A DNA stretch of 64,000 nucleotides from Flavobacteriaceae bacterium HL-DH10 (GTDB lineage Bacteria; Bacteroidota; Bacteroidia; Flavobacteriales; Flavobacteriaceae). Both the position numbers and the translations under genes were made by a program. The notes beneath the pieces are model-generated. The model saw nothing but the letters and a program-made list of their open reading frames with translations, was not told the DNA's origin and ran no database searches. Positions within the stretch are counted from its first letter, which is position 1. Each line of letters starts with the position of its first letter. This document shows positions 16,502 through 25,600 of this stretch, piece by piece. The stretch lies in contig CP134536.1 of NCBI GenBank assembly GCA_031826515.1, positions 260,001 through 324,000 on the forward strand, given 5' to 3'.

Positions 16502-18886
16502 ATGAAAATTATTACACTACTCACAACTTTTTTATTATCATTTTGTGCCATTTCCCAATCAAGTCTAAAAGGTAAGATAACGGATGAAATGAACCAACCG
16601 ATTTTTGGTGCAACAATTTATATTCCAGCCTTGCAACAAGGTACAACAACAGATTACAATGGTAATTATGAATTGCCCAATATTAATGAAGGGACTTGGG
16701 ATGTTAGTTTTAGAATGTTAGGGTATCAAACCGAAACTAAAAAAATTACTTTCACCAAAGATATTGCTATTGTCTTAACAATAATGTTAGAAGAAAATTT
16801 AAGCAATTTGGATGAAGTTGTGGTTTCAGCTAGCAGACGTTCTGAGTATCTTTATGAAATTCCTGCTTCAGTAAGTGTTGTTAATGAAGCTAAATTACAG
16901 GAACTTTCAAATTCGACATCTAACATCAGCGAAATATTAGAGTTTGCAGTACCTGGTTTAGCAGTTTCAACGGGTACGTTTTCCAATTGGGGGCAAACAT
17001 TACGAGGACGTTCGCTTTTAGTGATGGTTGACGGAATTCCTCAATCGACTCCTTTACGAAACGGACAGTTAGGCATTAAATCCATAAGCCCAAACGATAT
17101 TAGCAGAGTTGAAGTGATTAAAGGTGCTACTTCGATTTTCGGAAATGGTGGTAACGGTGGATTTATAAACTACATCACCAAAAAGCCAAATGCAACCAAA
17201 AAAATTGAAGGTTCAACAAATGTTTGGGGAACATCTAACTTGGTTAAAACTAAAGATGCATTAGGTTTTGGGATTTATCAATCTTTAAAAGGAAATTTGA
17301 ATAAGTTTAATTACTATGTTAGTGGAAGCTACGAGAAAACAGGTAATAAACATGATGCCGATGGCGATATTATTCTTCCTACTTATGGGTTAGATAATAC
17401 AAATATATATAGTGCTTTAACTAAATTAGAATATCAAATTTCTGATAATCAAAAAATAACATTAGGCGGAAACTTATACAAATCTGCTCAAGACACGCCT
17501 TTTGTTCCTGTTCCAGCAGAATTTGAAGTTTTTAATGAAGAAGGCGATTATACTTTAACTCCAGGTTATGGTATTAAAGGTTCTGTAGAAGGACAAGAAC
17601 CTACAGGGTCGACTCTTTTTAACGGACAATTGCAGTACAGTTTAAGCAATATATTTTCGGGTACTACAGATTTCATGACTGATCTTTACTACCAGAATAC
17701 CGAAAATATTTTCTTTTATTCGGATAAATTTGAAAACGGGGGGCAATCGGTAATCAATGCCGAAAAATATGGTTTAAGACCTAATTTTAATACAAGCATT
17801 AGCCCAAATAGCACTACTGATATTGCTTTAACATACGGTTTAGACTTGCTAAAAGACAAAACCAATCAAGGGCTTTTGGATGGCAGGTTATGGGTACCGA
17901 ATATAGCCATGTTGAGTTGGGCGCCTTACTTCCAATCAACTATCAAGCTTAATGATGAATGGGTTGTTAAAGCAGGTTTAAGATACGATGATATGAATCT
18001 AGATATAGATAATTATAACACATTACCATATTCACCTCTAGGTGATGGAACCTTCAACCCTTCGGTGGCTGTTGAAGGTGGTAAAATAGGTTTCAACAAC
18101 TTAGCCTTTAATGTTGGGATTCGTTATATTAAACATCAAGAGTTTATCCCCTATATAAGCTACTCTCAAGGGTTTTCCATTGCCGATTTAGGTTCTGTAT
18201 TACGTTCGGCTACTGCAGATAATATTAATGAGATTCAATTGGAGCCAGCAGTAACAAAAAATTATGAATTCGGATTTTTATCTAAATTCGACAACTTTAT
18301 ATTAGAAGCGGTTGGATATTACAGTATTTCTAATCTAGGAACTGGTGTTAGGTTTGATGAAAACGTTAATTCTTTTGTACCTTCTAAACAGCCTCAAAAT
18401 ATTTTTGGTGGCGAAGTCGCTATCGATTATGCTGCTTTTAACAATAAACTACAATTGGGGACTTCTTATTCGTATGTTGAAGGTATTACGCATAGTGCTG
18501 ACAACGAAAACAATTTAACCTATTTAGGAGGTGATGTTATTGCTGCGCCGAAGTGGACAGCCTATGTTACCTGGAAACCTATTGCCAAAATAAATACGTC
18601 TCTGCGAATGACCAATTTAGGTAACAGAAACCGATTTGACCCGTATTTAGATGCCAATGATAATTACACCTTCAGACATACTCAATTTCCAGTTTCAGGA
18701 TATACTTTGCTTAATTGGTCTCTAACGTACCAGTTAAAGTCTAATATGTCTGTATCTCTTGGTGTCAATAACCTACTGAACGAATATTACTTGCCAGCAA
18801 GATCACAATGGGCGGCACCTTTAAGAACCTTTACGGGTACAGGCGAAGGGGCAAACGCTAAATTAAGTATTCACTATAACTTTTAA
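16502..18886 (+). CDS. TonB-dependent outer-membrane receptor (probable ferric-siderophore uptake)
   Basis: 794 aa. A signal peptide (1-18, ending AISQ) is followed by a carboxypeptidase-regulatory-like beta domain (about 20-107: LKGKITDEMNQPIFGATIYIP, DYNGNYELPNI), a plug domain (about 115-230) with VMVDGIPQ and IEVIKGATSIFGNGGNGGFINYITKKP, and then the beta-barrel ending in aromatic HYNF. Such receptors import ligands through the outer membrane using TonB energy. The plug motif resembles siderophore receptors (FecA/FhuA type). The following PepSY protein and the palindromic operators also point to iron. The exact ligand is unknown. It lies downstream of a tRNA gene, so acquisition by transfer is possible. 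Confidence 0.9.
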   Translation: MKIITLLTTFLLSFCAISQSSLKGKITDEMNQPIFGATIYIPALQQGTTTDYNGNYELPNINEGTWDVSFRMLGYQTETKKITFTKDIAIVLTIMLEENLSNLDEVVVSASRRSEYLYEIPASVSVVNEAKLQELSNSTSNISEILEFAVPGLAVSTGTFSNWGQTLRGRSLLVMVDGIPQSTPLRNGQLGIKSISPNDISRVEVIKGATSIFGNGGNGGFINYITKKPNATKKIEGSTNVWGTSNLVKTKDALGFGIYQSLKGNLNKFNYYVSGSYEKTGNKHDADGDIILPTYGLDNTNIYSALTKLEYQISDNQKITLGGNLYKSAQDTPFVPVPAEFEVFNEEGDYTLTPGYGIKGSVEGQEPTGSTLFNGQLQYSLSNIFSGTTDFMTDLYYQNTENIFFYSDKFENGGQSVINAEKYGLRPNFNTSISPNSTTDIALTYGLDLLKDKTNQGLLDGRLWVPNIAMLSWAPYFQSTIKLNDEWVVKAGLRYDDMNLDIDNYNTLPYSPLGDGTFNPSVAVEGGKIGFNNLAFNVGIRYIKHQEFIPYISYSQGFSIADLGSVLRSATADNINEIQLEPAVTKNYEFGFLSKFDNFILEAVGYYSISNLGTGVRFDENVNSFVPSKQPQNIFGGEVAIDYAAFNNKLQLGTSYSYVEGITHSADNENNLTYLGGDVIAAPKWTAYVTWKPIAKINTSLRMTNLGNRNRFDPYLDANDNYTFRHTQFPVSGYTLLNWSLTYQLKSNMSVSLGVNNLLNEYYLPARSQWAAPLRTFTGTGEGANAKLSIHYNF

Positions 18887-18897
18887 TTTTATACAAG

Positions 18898-18932
18898 ACC
18901 CAAAGCTGGTAAATTTACTAGCTTTGGGTTTT
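18898..18932 (+). terminator. Long palindromic terminator or attenuator
   Basis: ACCCAAAGC (18898-18906) pairs with GCTTTGGGT (18921-18929), and the interior TGGTAAATTTACTA continues the pairing. It ends in a short T-run. Because the PepSY gene follows 20 bases later, this may lower rather than stop downstream expression. Confidence 0.7.
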
Positions 18933-18952
18933 GTAAATTTTAATCCATATCA

Positions 18953-20023
18953 TTGCTATCACTTAATAAAATAATACGTAAAACACATCTTTGGCTGGGT
19001 TTAACTTGCGGACTAGTAGCTTCTTTTTCTGGACTTACTGGGGCGTTGTACGTATGGCAGCCAGAAATTACAGCATTACTTAATCCTCATTTGTTAAAAG
19101 TTAAAAGTATTTCGGACATTGATGAAGCAACAATCTTAAAATCTGTTGCTACTTTAACCGAAAACATAAAAGACAGTATTGATAAAATTTACCTGCCCTA
19201 TCGAGAACAGCAAACCATCTCCATTCTGTTTAAAAATGGAAAAACAAACTACTATCACCCAGTAAACCAGGATCTTTTAGGTAGTAAATCAACTTCCATT
19301 TCCTTTTTTGAAAACTTATTGAATTTACATCGTACCTTAGGGATTCCTAAAATAGGCAATTATATTGTAGGGACTAGTGCTGTTTTATTCTTCCTTTTTA
19401 TTTTAACTTCAGGTATCTATATTTGGTGGAAAATGTTCGCTCATAATTTTCGAAAAGGATTTAAAATAAAATGGAAATCAAAAAAAAAGAAGTTCAATTT
19501 TTCTTTACATAAAGTATTAGGCATTTATTTTTTCACACCTCTTTTTGTAATAGCCTTTACGGGTGCTTATTTCACTTATAATACATTCTATAAATCTGCC
19601 TTAAAATTTTTTGATGAATTTAAGAACACACAAGTAAACGAAACAATAAAGACTAGCGAAGACTTCTTAGAGTTTAGTGACGTATTAAATAACTCGAATG
19701 AAACTTATGCTTTACGTGCCATTTATTTCCCTAAAGATAGCACCAGTGATTATAGATTTAGATATATAAAAGACCGTTTTATAATAGCTGGATTTCGAAA
19801 AACAAAAGAAGTAGAATTAAGCTTAGATGGCAAAAAAACTACTTTGTCCAATTTTAAATTTGATACCAATAGCAAACGTATTGCAGCACAATTTTATCCT
19901 ATTCATATTGGTGAAATTGCAGGGTTATTCGGAAGGGTTTTGGTATTTATTTCTGGGCTTGTTCCAATTCTACTATTTATAACGGGCTTTAAGGTCTATA
20001 AAGCAAAAGGAAAAAGAGCTTAA
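18953..20023 (+). CDS. PepSY-associated TM-helix protein (iron-regulated membrane reductase-like)
   Basis: 356 aa of the PepSY-TM family, inner-membrane proteins often coded next to siderophore receptors and thought to reduce or release iron from ferric siderophores. Four hydrophobic segments are visible (about 16-34, 141-162, 190-212, 325-345), with HLWLGLTCGLVASFSGLTGALYVW at the first. Conserved histidines include those in KTHLWLG, LNLHRTLG and LHKVLG. The frame is closed by TAA at 18941, and no ATG precedes the conserved N-terminus, so TTG at 18953 is the likely start. It is coupled to the TonB receptor across the hairpin at 18898. Confidence 0.85.
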   Translation: MLSLNKIIRKTHLWLGLTCGLVASFSGLTGALYVWQPEITALLNPHLLKVKSISDIDEATILKSVATLTENIKDSIDKIYLPYREQQTISILFKNGKTNYYHPVNQDLLGSKSTSISFFENLLNLHRTLGIPKIGNYIVGTSAVLFFLFILTSGIYIWWKMFAHNFRKGFKIKWKSKKKKFNFSLHKVLGIYFFTPLFVIAFTGAYFTYNTFYKSALKFFDEFKNTQVNETIKTSEDFLEFSDVLNNSNETYALRAIYFPKDSTSDYRFRYIKDRFIIAGFRKTKEVELSLDGKKTTLSNFKFDTNSKRIAAQFYPIHIGEIAGLFGRVLVFISGLVPILLFITGFKVYKAKGKRA

Positions 20024-20196
20024 GAATTGAGTATTTTCTCGACAATGAAACTATTGCGATTCTCCTGTGCACTTAAAAACTTCTAACTTACTTATACTCT
20101 TTATACAACATTTCAAAAAATTTGAATTAATCAATAACTCTTTATAGCTTATTAAATTAATTATATTTATTTTTGTTTAAAGATAAAACATAAAAA

Positions 20197-21096
20197 GTGA
20201 ACAATATTAGAACTAACTTTAGCATTAAAGATTTAGAAAACCTTACTGGTATTAAAGCACACACCATAAGGATATGGGAAAAACGCTATAATTTACTTAG
20301 TCCAAATAGATCTGAAACCAATATAAGAAACTACAGTATAACTAGCTTTCAAAAACTTTTAAATATATCTTATTTAAACAACAATGGACTTAAAATTTCT
20401 AAAATAGCAAGTCTTAAAGAAGATGAAATACCTATAAAAGTTAGAGAAATAGCCTCCAGAGCTAAAGTAGAAGATCATGCCATAAATGCATTAAAAATGG
20501 CTATGATTAATTTTGACCAAGTTTTATTTTATAATACTTATAATAACTTAATTGAAAACAAAACATTCAGCGACATTTTTTATACTGTTTTTCTACCGCT
20601 TCTAAATGAAATAGGTCTTTTATGGCAAACCAATACTATAACGCCAGCTCACGAACATTTTTTATCCATTCACATTAAGCAAAAAATTCTTTTAAATATT
20701 GAAAAACTTCAAAGCTTAGAACCAAAACCCTTATCTAAATCTTTCGTGCTTTTCTTACCAGAAAACGAAATCCATGATATAGGTTTATTGTTTATCAACT
20801 ACCAACTACGAAGCAAAGGCTACCATACTATCTTTCTTGGTGAAAGTGTCCCTATGGAAAGCTTAACAGATTTGCTTGATTTCTTTGAAGAAGTTACATT
20901 CATCTCTTATTTTACAGTATATCCAGAAGTAGAAAATATTCCTAATTACATTAATAAATTTAGCGATTTATTGCTCAACAAAGAAAACACGAACTTATTC
21001 CTTTTAGGTAATAAACTAGCAGATATAGATATATTTAATTTACCTAAAAAAGTTAAAACTTTCACTTCAATAGAAAATTTGGTAAAAGATTTATAA
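20197..21096 (+). CDS. carH: CarH/LitR-type B12-dependent light-responsive regulator
   Basis: 299 aa, GTG start. N-terminal MerR-like helix-turn-helix (about 5-75: YSI/FSIKDLENLTGIKAHTIRIWEKRY). The cap and cobalamin-binding domains follow. W143-x9-E153-H154 is the signature by which CarH holds the upper 5'-deoxyadenosyl group. E191-x-H193-x-x-G196 supplies the lower axial histidine to cobalt. Characterised CarH proteins repress carotenoid genes in the dark as tetramers and release DNA when light breaks the Co-C bond. The carotenoid genes start 46 bases downstream. Light control here is inferred from motifs and context. A TTGTTTAA half-site (20173-20180) precedes the gene and matches the crtI operator arm. 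Confidence 0.9.
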   Translation: MNNIRTNFSIKDLENLTGIKAHTIRIWEKRYNLLSPNRSETNIRNYSITSFQKLLNISYLNNNGLKISKIASLKEDEIPIKVREIASRAKVEDHAINALKMAMINFDQVLFYNTYNNLIENKTFSDIFYTVFLPLLNEIGLLWQTNTITPAHEHFLSIHIKQKILLNIEKLQSLEPKPLSKSFVLFLPENEIHDIGLLFINYQLRSKGYHTIFLGESVPMESLTDLLDFFEEVTFISYFTVYPEVENIPNYINKFSDLLLNKENTNLFLLGNKLADIDIFNLPKKVKTFTSIENLVKDL

Positions 21097-21109
21097 ATAC
21101 ACTTTTTAT

Positions 21110-21141
21110 TTGTTTAACTTTTTGCTATATTTGTTAAACAA
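21110..21141. promoter_or_regulatory. Inverted-repeat operator over the crtI promoter
   Basis: TTGTTTAAC (21110-21118), 14 bases, GTTAAACAA (21133-21141): perfect 9-bp arms. The -7 element TATATTTG (21126-21133) lies in the spacer and runs into the right arm, which ends one base before the crtI ATG. Binding there should block transcription. I infer the carH product as binder. Confidence 0.7.
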
Positions 21142-21142
21142 T

Positions 21143-22606
21143 ATGAATAAAACTGTAAATATAATTGGTTCAGGATTCTCCTCTTTAGCAGCATCATGCT
21201 ATTTAGCTAAAGCGGGATACAACGTTACTATATTTGAAAAAAACAAGACTATAGGTGGTCGTGCAAGGCAACTAATTAAAGAAGGATTTACTTTTGATAT
21301 TGGTCCAACATGGTACTGGATGCCAGATGTTTTTGAACGATTTTTTAATGACTTCAATAAAAAACCTTCAGACTACTACACTTTAGAAAAATTAAACCCT
21401 GCTTATAGTGTTTATTTTGATAAAGACGACTTTATAACGATTGAAGATACTTTAAGTAAAATTAGCATAGCTTTTGAAAAAGAGGAATCAGGTAGCTCCA
21501 TAAAATTAAATAAATTTATTGAAGAAGCTAAAAGCAATTATGATGTTGCTATTAAGGACTTAGTTTACAATCCTGGTATCTCTCCAACAGAGCTCATTAC
21601 ACCTACAACGATAAAAAAGATTAATCAATTTTTTAGCACTATAAAAAGAGATGTTAGAAAAGAATTTAAAAACCCTAGACTCGTAAAGATTCTGGAGTTT
21701 CCGGTATTATTTCTAGGCGCAAAACCAAGTGACACACCTTCATTTTATAGCTTTATGAATTATGCTGATTTCGGACTTGGTACATTTCACCCTAAAAAAG
21801 GTATGTATCAAGTTATTCTTGCTATGGAAAATTTAGCAAAAGAATTAGGCGTAAATATAAAGACTGAAGAAACTATTGAAAAAATAATTGTTGAGAATGG
21901 TGTTTCAAAAGGGATTATTTCCAATGGAAAAGCATATAAATCTGATGTAGTTGTTAGTGGCGCTGATTACCATCATACTGAAACACTTTTAGAGAAACCA
22001 AACAGACAATATTCTGAAAACTATTGGAATAAGAAAACATTTGCCCCATCTTCTTTACTTTTCTATGTGGGGTTTGATAAGAAACTAAAAAATGTAAATC
22101 ATCATACTCTATTCTTCGATGTAGATTTCGACATTCATGCTCAAGCCATTTATGACAATCCGAAATGGCCAGACAACCCTTTATTTTATGCCAGTTTCCC
22201 AAGTAAAACAGATAAACATGTTGCTCCAAAAGGAAAAGAAGCTGGTATTTTTTTAATCCCACTAGCGCCTGGGCTTGAAGACACTCCTGAATTAAGAGAG
22301 ACTTATTTTAATAAAATTATTAATCGTTTTGAAAATTTAACGTCACAGAATGTAAAAGAATCTATTATATTTAAAGAAAGTTTTTGCATCAATGATTTCA
22401 TAAAGGATTACAACTCTTATAAAGGAAATGCTTATGGTATGGCAAATACCTTAATGCAAACAGCTTTTTTAAGACCTAAGCTGAAAAGTAAAAAAGTGAA
22501 AAATCTCTTTTTTACTGGTCAGCTAACCGTTCCAGGACCAGGTGTACCACCGTCACTTATTTCTGGAAAATTAGTAGCAGATTTAGTAACCAAATACCAT
22601 AAATGA
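21143..22606 (+). CDS. crtI: Phytoene desaturase
   Basis: FAD-dependent CrtI-type desaturase converting phytoene to lycopene. 487 aa from the ATG at 21143, which begins MNKTVNIIGSGFSSLAAS, the dinucleotide-binding beta-alpha-beta fold, followed by GGRARQL. An in-frame start 11 codons earlier overlaps the promoter and is rejected. The C-terminus holds the family FAD block FFTGQLTVPGPGVPPSLISGKLVAD. It is the first gene of crtI-crtB-crtZ-lycopene cyclase, and its stop lies one base before crtB. Confidence 0.96.
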   Translation: MNKTVNIIGSGFSSLAASCYLAKAGYNVTIFEKNKTIGGRARQLIKEGFTFDIGPTWYWMPDVFERFFNDFNKKPSDYYTLEKLNPAYSVYFDKDDFITIEDTLSKISIAFEKEESGSSIKLNKFIEEAKSNYDVAIKDLVYNPGISPTELITPTTIKKINQFFSTIKRDVRKEFKNPRLVKILEFPVLFLGAKPSDTPSFYSFMNYADFGLGTFHPKKGMYQVILAMENLAKELGVNIKTEETIEKIIVENGVSKGIISNGKAYKSDVVVSGADYHHTETLLEKPNRQYSENYWNKKTFAPSSLLFYVGFDKKLKNVNHHTLFFDVDFDIHAQAIYDNPKWPDNPLFYASFPSKTDKHVAPKGKEAGIFLIPLAPGLEDTPELRETYFNKIINRFENLTSQNVKESIIFKESFCINDFIKDYNSYKGNAYGMANTLMQTAFLRPKLKSKKVKNLFFTGQLTVPGPGVPPSLISGKLVADLVTKYHK

Positions 22607-22607
22607 A

Positions 22608-23447
22608 ATGAAAGCAATTTTTGATACCGTTTCTTATAATTGTAGTAAGCTCGTTACTAAATCATATAGTACGTCCTTTTCACTTGCAACAAAAATGCTT
22701 TATAAAACTATTCGAACAGACATTTATAATATTTACGGTTTTGTTAGGTTTGCTGATGAAATAGTAGATTCATTTCACGATTATGACAAAGAAATGCTAT
22801 TCAATAAATTTAATGACGACTTAGAAAGTGCTTTAAAAGATAAAATAAGCTTAAACCCGATATTAAATTCGTTTCAATATACATTTCATAAATATAATAT
22901 TGAGAAAAGTTTAGTTGATGCCTTTATGAAAAGCATGCGGTTAGATTTATACAAAACAGATTATTTAACCAATGAAGAATATAAAGACTACATATATGGT
23001 TCTGCTGATGTAGTAGGACTTATGTGTTTAAAAGTTTTTGTAAAAGGAGATCATGAAAAATATGAAGAACTTAAAGAGACAGCTATGGCTCTTGGTTCAG
23101 CATTTCAAAAAGTCAATTTTTTAAGAGATTTAAAAACTGATTTTGAAGGTTTAAACAGAACATATTTCCCAAATACAGACTTAAAAAATTTAGATGAAAA
23201 CTCTAAAAAAGATATTATTAATGATATTGAAAACGACTTTGAAAAAGGTCTTAGCGGTATAAAAAAACTACCCATTGAGGCCAAATTTGGTGTTTTTATG
23301 GCATATCGCTATTATAGACAGTTATTAAAAAAGCTAAAAAAGACACCCGCTTTAAAAATAAAAGATACGAGAATACGAGTTTCTAATCCTAAAAAAATTG
23401 AACTCTTAATGCGTAGTTATGTTAAATATCAACTAAATTTAATGTAA
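22608..23447 (+). CDS. crtB: Phytoene synthase
   Basis: Condenses two geranylgeranyl diphosphates to phytoene. 279 aa with the trans-isoprenyl synthase fold. The first aspartate-rich motif is FVRFADEIVDSFHDYD near residue 45-60. The second is NFLRDLKTDFEGLNRTYFP near 170-188. YGSADVVGLMC (about 130) is also typical. One base separates it from crtI, so the pair is translationally coupled. Neighbours on both sides belong to the same pathway. Confidence 0.96.
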   Translation: MKAIFDTVSYNCSKLVTKSYSTSFSLATKMLYKTIRTDIYNIYGFVRFADEIVDSFHDYDKEMLFNKFNDDLESALKDKISLNPILNSFQYTFHKYNIEKSLVDAFMKSMRLDLYKTDYLTNEEYKDYIYGSADVVGLMCLKVFVKGDHEKYEELKETAMALGSAFQKVNFLRDLKTDFEGLNRTYFPNTDLKNLDENSKKDIINDIENDFEKGLSGIKKLPIEAKFGVFMAYRYYRQLLKKLKKTPALKIKDTRIRVSNPKKIELLMRSYVKYQLNLM

Positions 23448-23457
23448 ATTAAAAATA

Positions 23458-23910
23458 ATGAGCACTTTACTTTGGATATTAGTTTTTTTAGCAACCTATT
23501 GTTTCATGGAATTTATGGCTTGGTTTACCCATAAATATATCATGCATGGTTTTTTATGGCGTTTACATAAAGACCATCATAAAAAAGATCATGACAGCTG
23601 GTTTGAACGTAATGACGCTTTTTTTATCTTTTATGCTATTGTGAGCATAACTTTTTTTCTTCTTTGGAAATATAACGACTTATGGATTGGTTTACCTATT
23701 GGTATTGGTATTTTCGCTTACGGTTTCTCTTATTTTATGGTACATGATATTTTTATTCACCAACGCTTTAAATTGTTTAGAAATGCTAATAATTGGTATG
23801 CAAAAGGCGTAAGACGTGCACACAAAATGCATCACAAACATTTAGGCAAAAAAGATGGTGAATGCTTTGGAATGCTATTTGTTCCTTTTAAATATTTCAA
23901 AAAACAATAG
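23458..23910 (+). CDS. crtZ: Beta-carotene hydroxylase
   Basis: A 150-aa di-iron membrane hydroxylase adding 3-hydroxyl groups to beta-carotene to give zeaxanthin. All four histidine clusters are present: HKYIMH, HKDHHKKDH, HDIFIH and HKMHHKH. Membrane segments lie near residues 3-20 and 57-95. It lies 10 bases after crtB and abuts the cyclase gene. With the operon as seen, the expected end product is zeaxanthin. Confidence 0.95.
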   Translation: MSTLLWILVFLATYCFMEFMAWFTHKYIMHGFLWRLHKDHHKKDHDSWFERNDAFFIFYAIVSITFFLLWKYNDLWIGLPIGIGIFAYGFSYFMVHDIFIHQRFKLFRNANNWYAKGVRRAHKMHHKHLGKKDGECFGMLFVPFKYFKKQ

Positions 23911-24597
23911 ATGGATTCTTTATATCTTCTATTAGATTTAGGTTCATTATCAATTCCTTTTATTTTTAGCTTTCATCCTAAATTAAAGTTCTACACATAT
24001 TGGAAATCTCTATTTGTAGGTATCCTTTTTAGTATGCTTATTTTTATTCCTTGGGATGTGTTTTTTACAATTAAAGGTATTTGGGGGTTTAATTCAACTT
24101 ACTTATTAGACCTAAAAATTTTTCATTTACCTATTGAAGAATGGCTGTTTTTTATTTGTATTCCATATGCTTGTGTATTTACACATTACGCACTACTCTA
24201 CTACTTTCCTAATTTAAAATTATCAAAAAATATTACAAAAATTATAGGACACACGTTGACACTATCCTTTTTAATAATATCTATTTATAATTATGATAAG
24301 TGGTACACCTTTATAAATTTTTCTTTAGCAACTATTCTAATATTTATTGTAACAAATAAAGCTCCTAAACTACTTCAATCATATTTTTTAACCTTTTTGG
24401 TTATGTTTATTCCCTTTTTAATTGTGAATGGTGTACTAACAGGAAGTTTTATAGAAAATGAAGTGGTTTGGTACAATAATGCTGAAAACTTAAATATCAG
24501 AATATTTACTATACCTATTGAGGATAGTATTTATGCATTTACACTTATTCTTTTAAATTTATTCGTTATAAGTTTAAAACAGAATTCAAAAAAATAA
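23911..24597 (+). CDS. Lycopene cyclase domain protein (CrtYc/Yd type)
   Basis: A 228-aa membrane protein with about six hydrophobic helices. Two matching motifs, LPIEEWLFFICIPYACVF (about 73-90) and IPIEDSIYAFTLILLNL (about 201-217), identify the small integral-membrane lycopene cyclase family (CrtYc/CrtYd, here a fused form as in Bacteroidota). It closes the ends of lycopene into beta rings. It starts immediately after the crtZ stop. No FAD-type CrtY is in the window, so this is the likely cyclase of the pathway. Confidence 0.92.
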   Translation: MDSLYLLLDLGSLSIPFIFSFHPKLKFYTYWKSLFVGILFSMLIFIPWDVFFTIKGIWGFNSTYLLDLKIFHLPIEEWLFFICIPYACVFTHYALLYYFPNLKLSKNITKIIGHTLTLSFLIISIYNYDKWYTFINFSLATILIFIVTNKAPKLLQSYFLTFLVMFIPFLIVNGVLTGSFIENEVVWYNNAENLNIRIFTIPIEDSIYAFTLILLNLFVISLKQNSKK

Positions 24598-24600
24598 ACT

Positions 24601-25566
24601 TTAAGCATTTACTATATTTATAGGATTTCCGTTTAAATAAGCCTTTAAATTTTCAACCGTAATATTCATTAATCGCTTTCTGGCTTCTTTAGGAGCCCAA
24701 GCGATATGTGGGGTAATTATACAGTTTTTTGCTTTTAATAATGGATTATCAGCTTTAATGGGTTCTTCTGAAACTACATCAACAGCGGCTCCAAAAACTT
24801 TTTCTGAATTTAGAGCATCAGCTAAATCTTGCTCTACTACCAAACCACCTCTTGCTGTATTTAAGATCATCACACCGTCTTTCATTTTCATGATATTCTC
24901 TGAATTAATAATACCTTGAGTACTTTCAATAAGTGGACAATGTAAACTTATAATATCTGATTTAGCAAACAACTCGTCGAGGTCTACTTGTTTACATGTA
25001 ACAGATTCTAATTCTATTTTTTTACTTCTATTATTAAATAAAATCTTTAAACCAAAAGCCTGAGCTAATTTACTTGTAGCTTGTCCAATACTACCAAAAC
25101 CAATTATTCCCAAAGTTTTACCTTCAAGCTCTATTAATGGAGAATTCCAAAAACAAAAATCTGGAGATTTTGTCCATTGACCATTTTTTACAGCCGTACT
25201 ATGACCACCAATATGATGACACATTTCTAGAATTAATGCCATTGTAAACTGAGCCACAGAAATGGTACTATATGCAGGAACATTAGTAACTATAATTCCT
25301 TTTTCTTTAGCAGAAACAATATCAATAACATTATAACCTGTAGCCAATACTCCTATATACTTTAAATTTGGAGCCTTTTTTATTACTTCTTCTGAAAGTG
25401 GCGTTTTGTTGGTGTAAACAATGTCTGCATCACCAATTCTTTTTATAATTTCTTCTGAATCAAATGGCGTTCTATCATAAACTAACAAATTTCCATGCTT
25501 TTTCAAAGTGTCCCAACTAAGATCACCAGGATTTAAAGTATAACCATCTAAAATTACTATCTTCAT
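24601..25566 (-). CDS. D-2-hydroxyacid dehydrogenase (NAD-dependent)
   Basis: 321 aa from MKIVILDGYT; an earlier start nine codons upstream adds nothing conserved. The NAD-binding glycine motif LGIIGFGSIG ends at 161. NTARGGLV carries the catalytic Arg, DVVSEEP the Glu and ITPHIAWAP the acid-base His. This is the family of glycerate/hydroxypyruvate, lactate and phosphoglycerate dehydrogenases; the AWAP ending and length favour a glycerate/hydroxypyruvate reductase-like enzyme, but the substrate is not certain. It is tail to tail with the cyclase gene, three bases apart. Confidence 0.9.
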   Translation of the reverse strand: MKIVILDGYTLNPGDLSWDTLKKHGNLLVYDRTPFDSEEIIKRIGDADIVYTNKTPLSEEVIKKAPNLKYIGVLATGYNVIDIVSAKEKGIIVTNVPAYSTISVAQFTMALILEMCHHIGGHSTAVKNGQWTKSPDFCFWNSPLIELEGKTLGIIGFGSIGQATSKLAQAFGLKILFNNRSKKIELESVTCKQVDLDELFAKSDIISLHCPLIESTQGIINSENIMKMKDGVMILNTARGGLVVEQDLADALNSEKVFGAAVDVVSEEPIKADNPLLKAKNCIITPHIAWAPKEARKRLMNITVENLKAYLNGNPINIVNA

Positions 25567-25600
25567 ATTTGCTTTGAATTTAATTAATAGCAACCATCTT

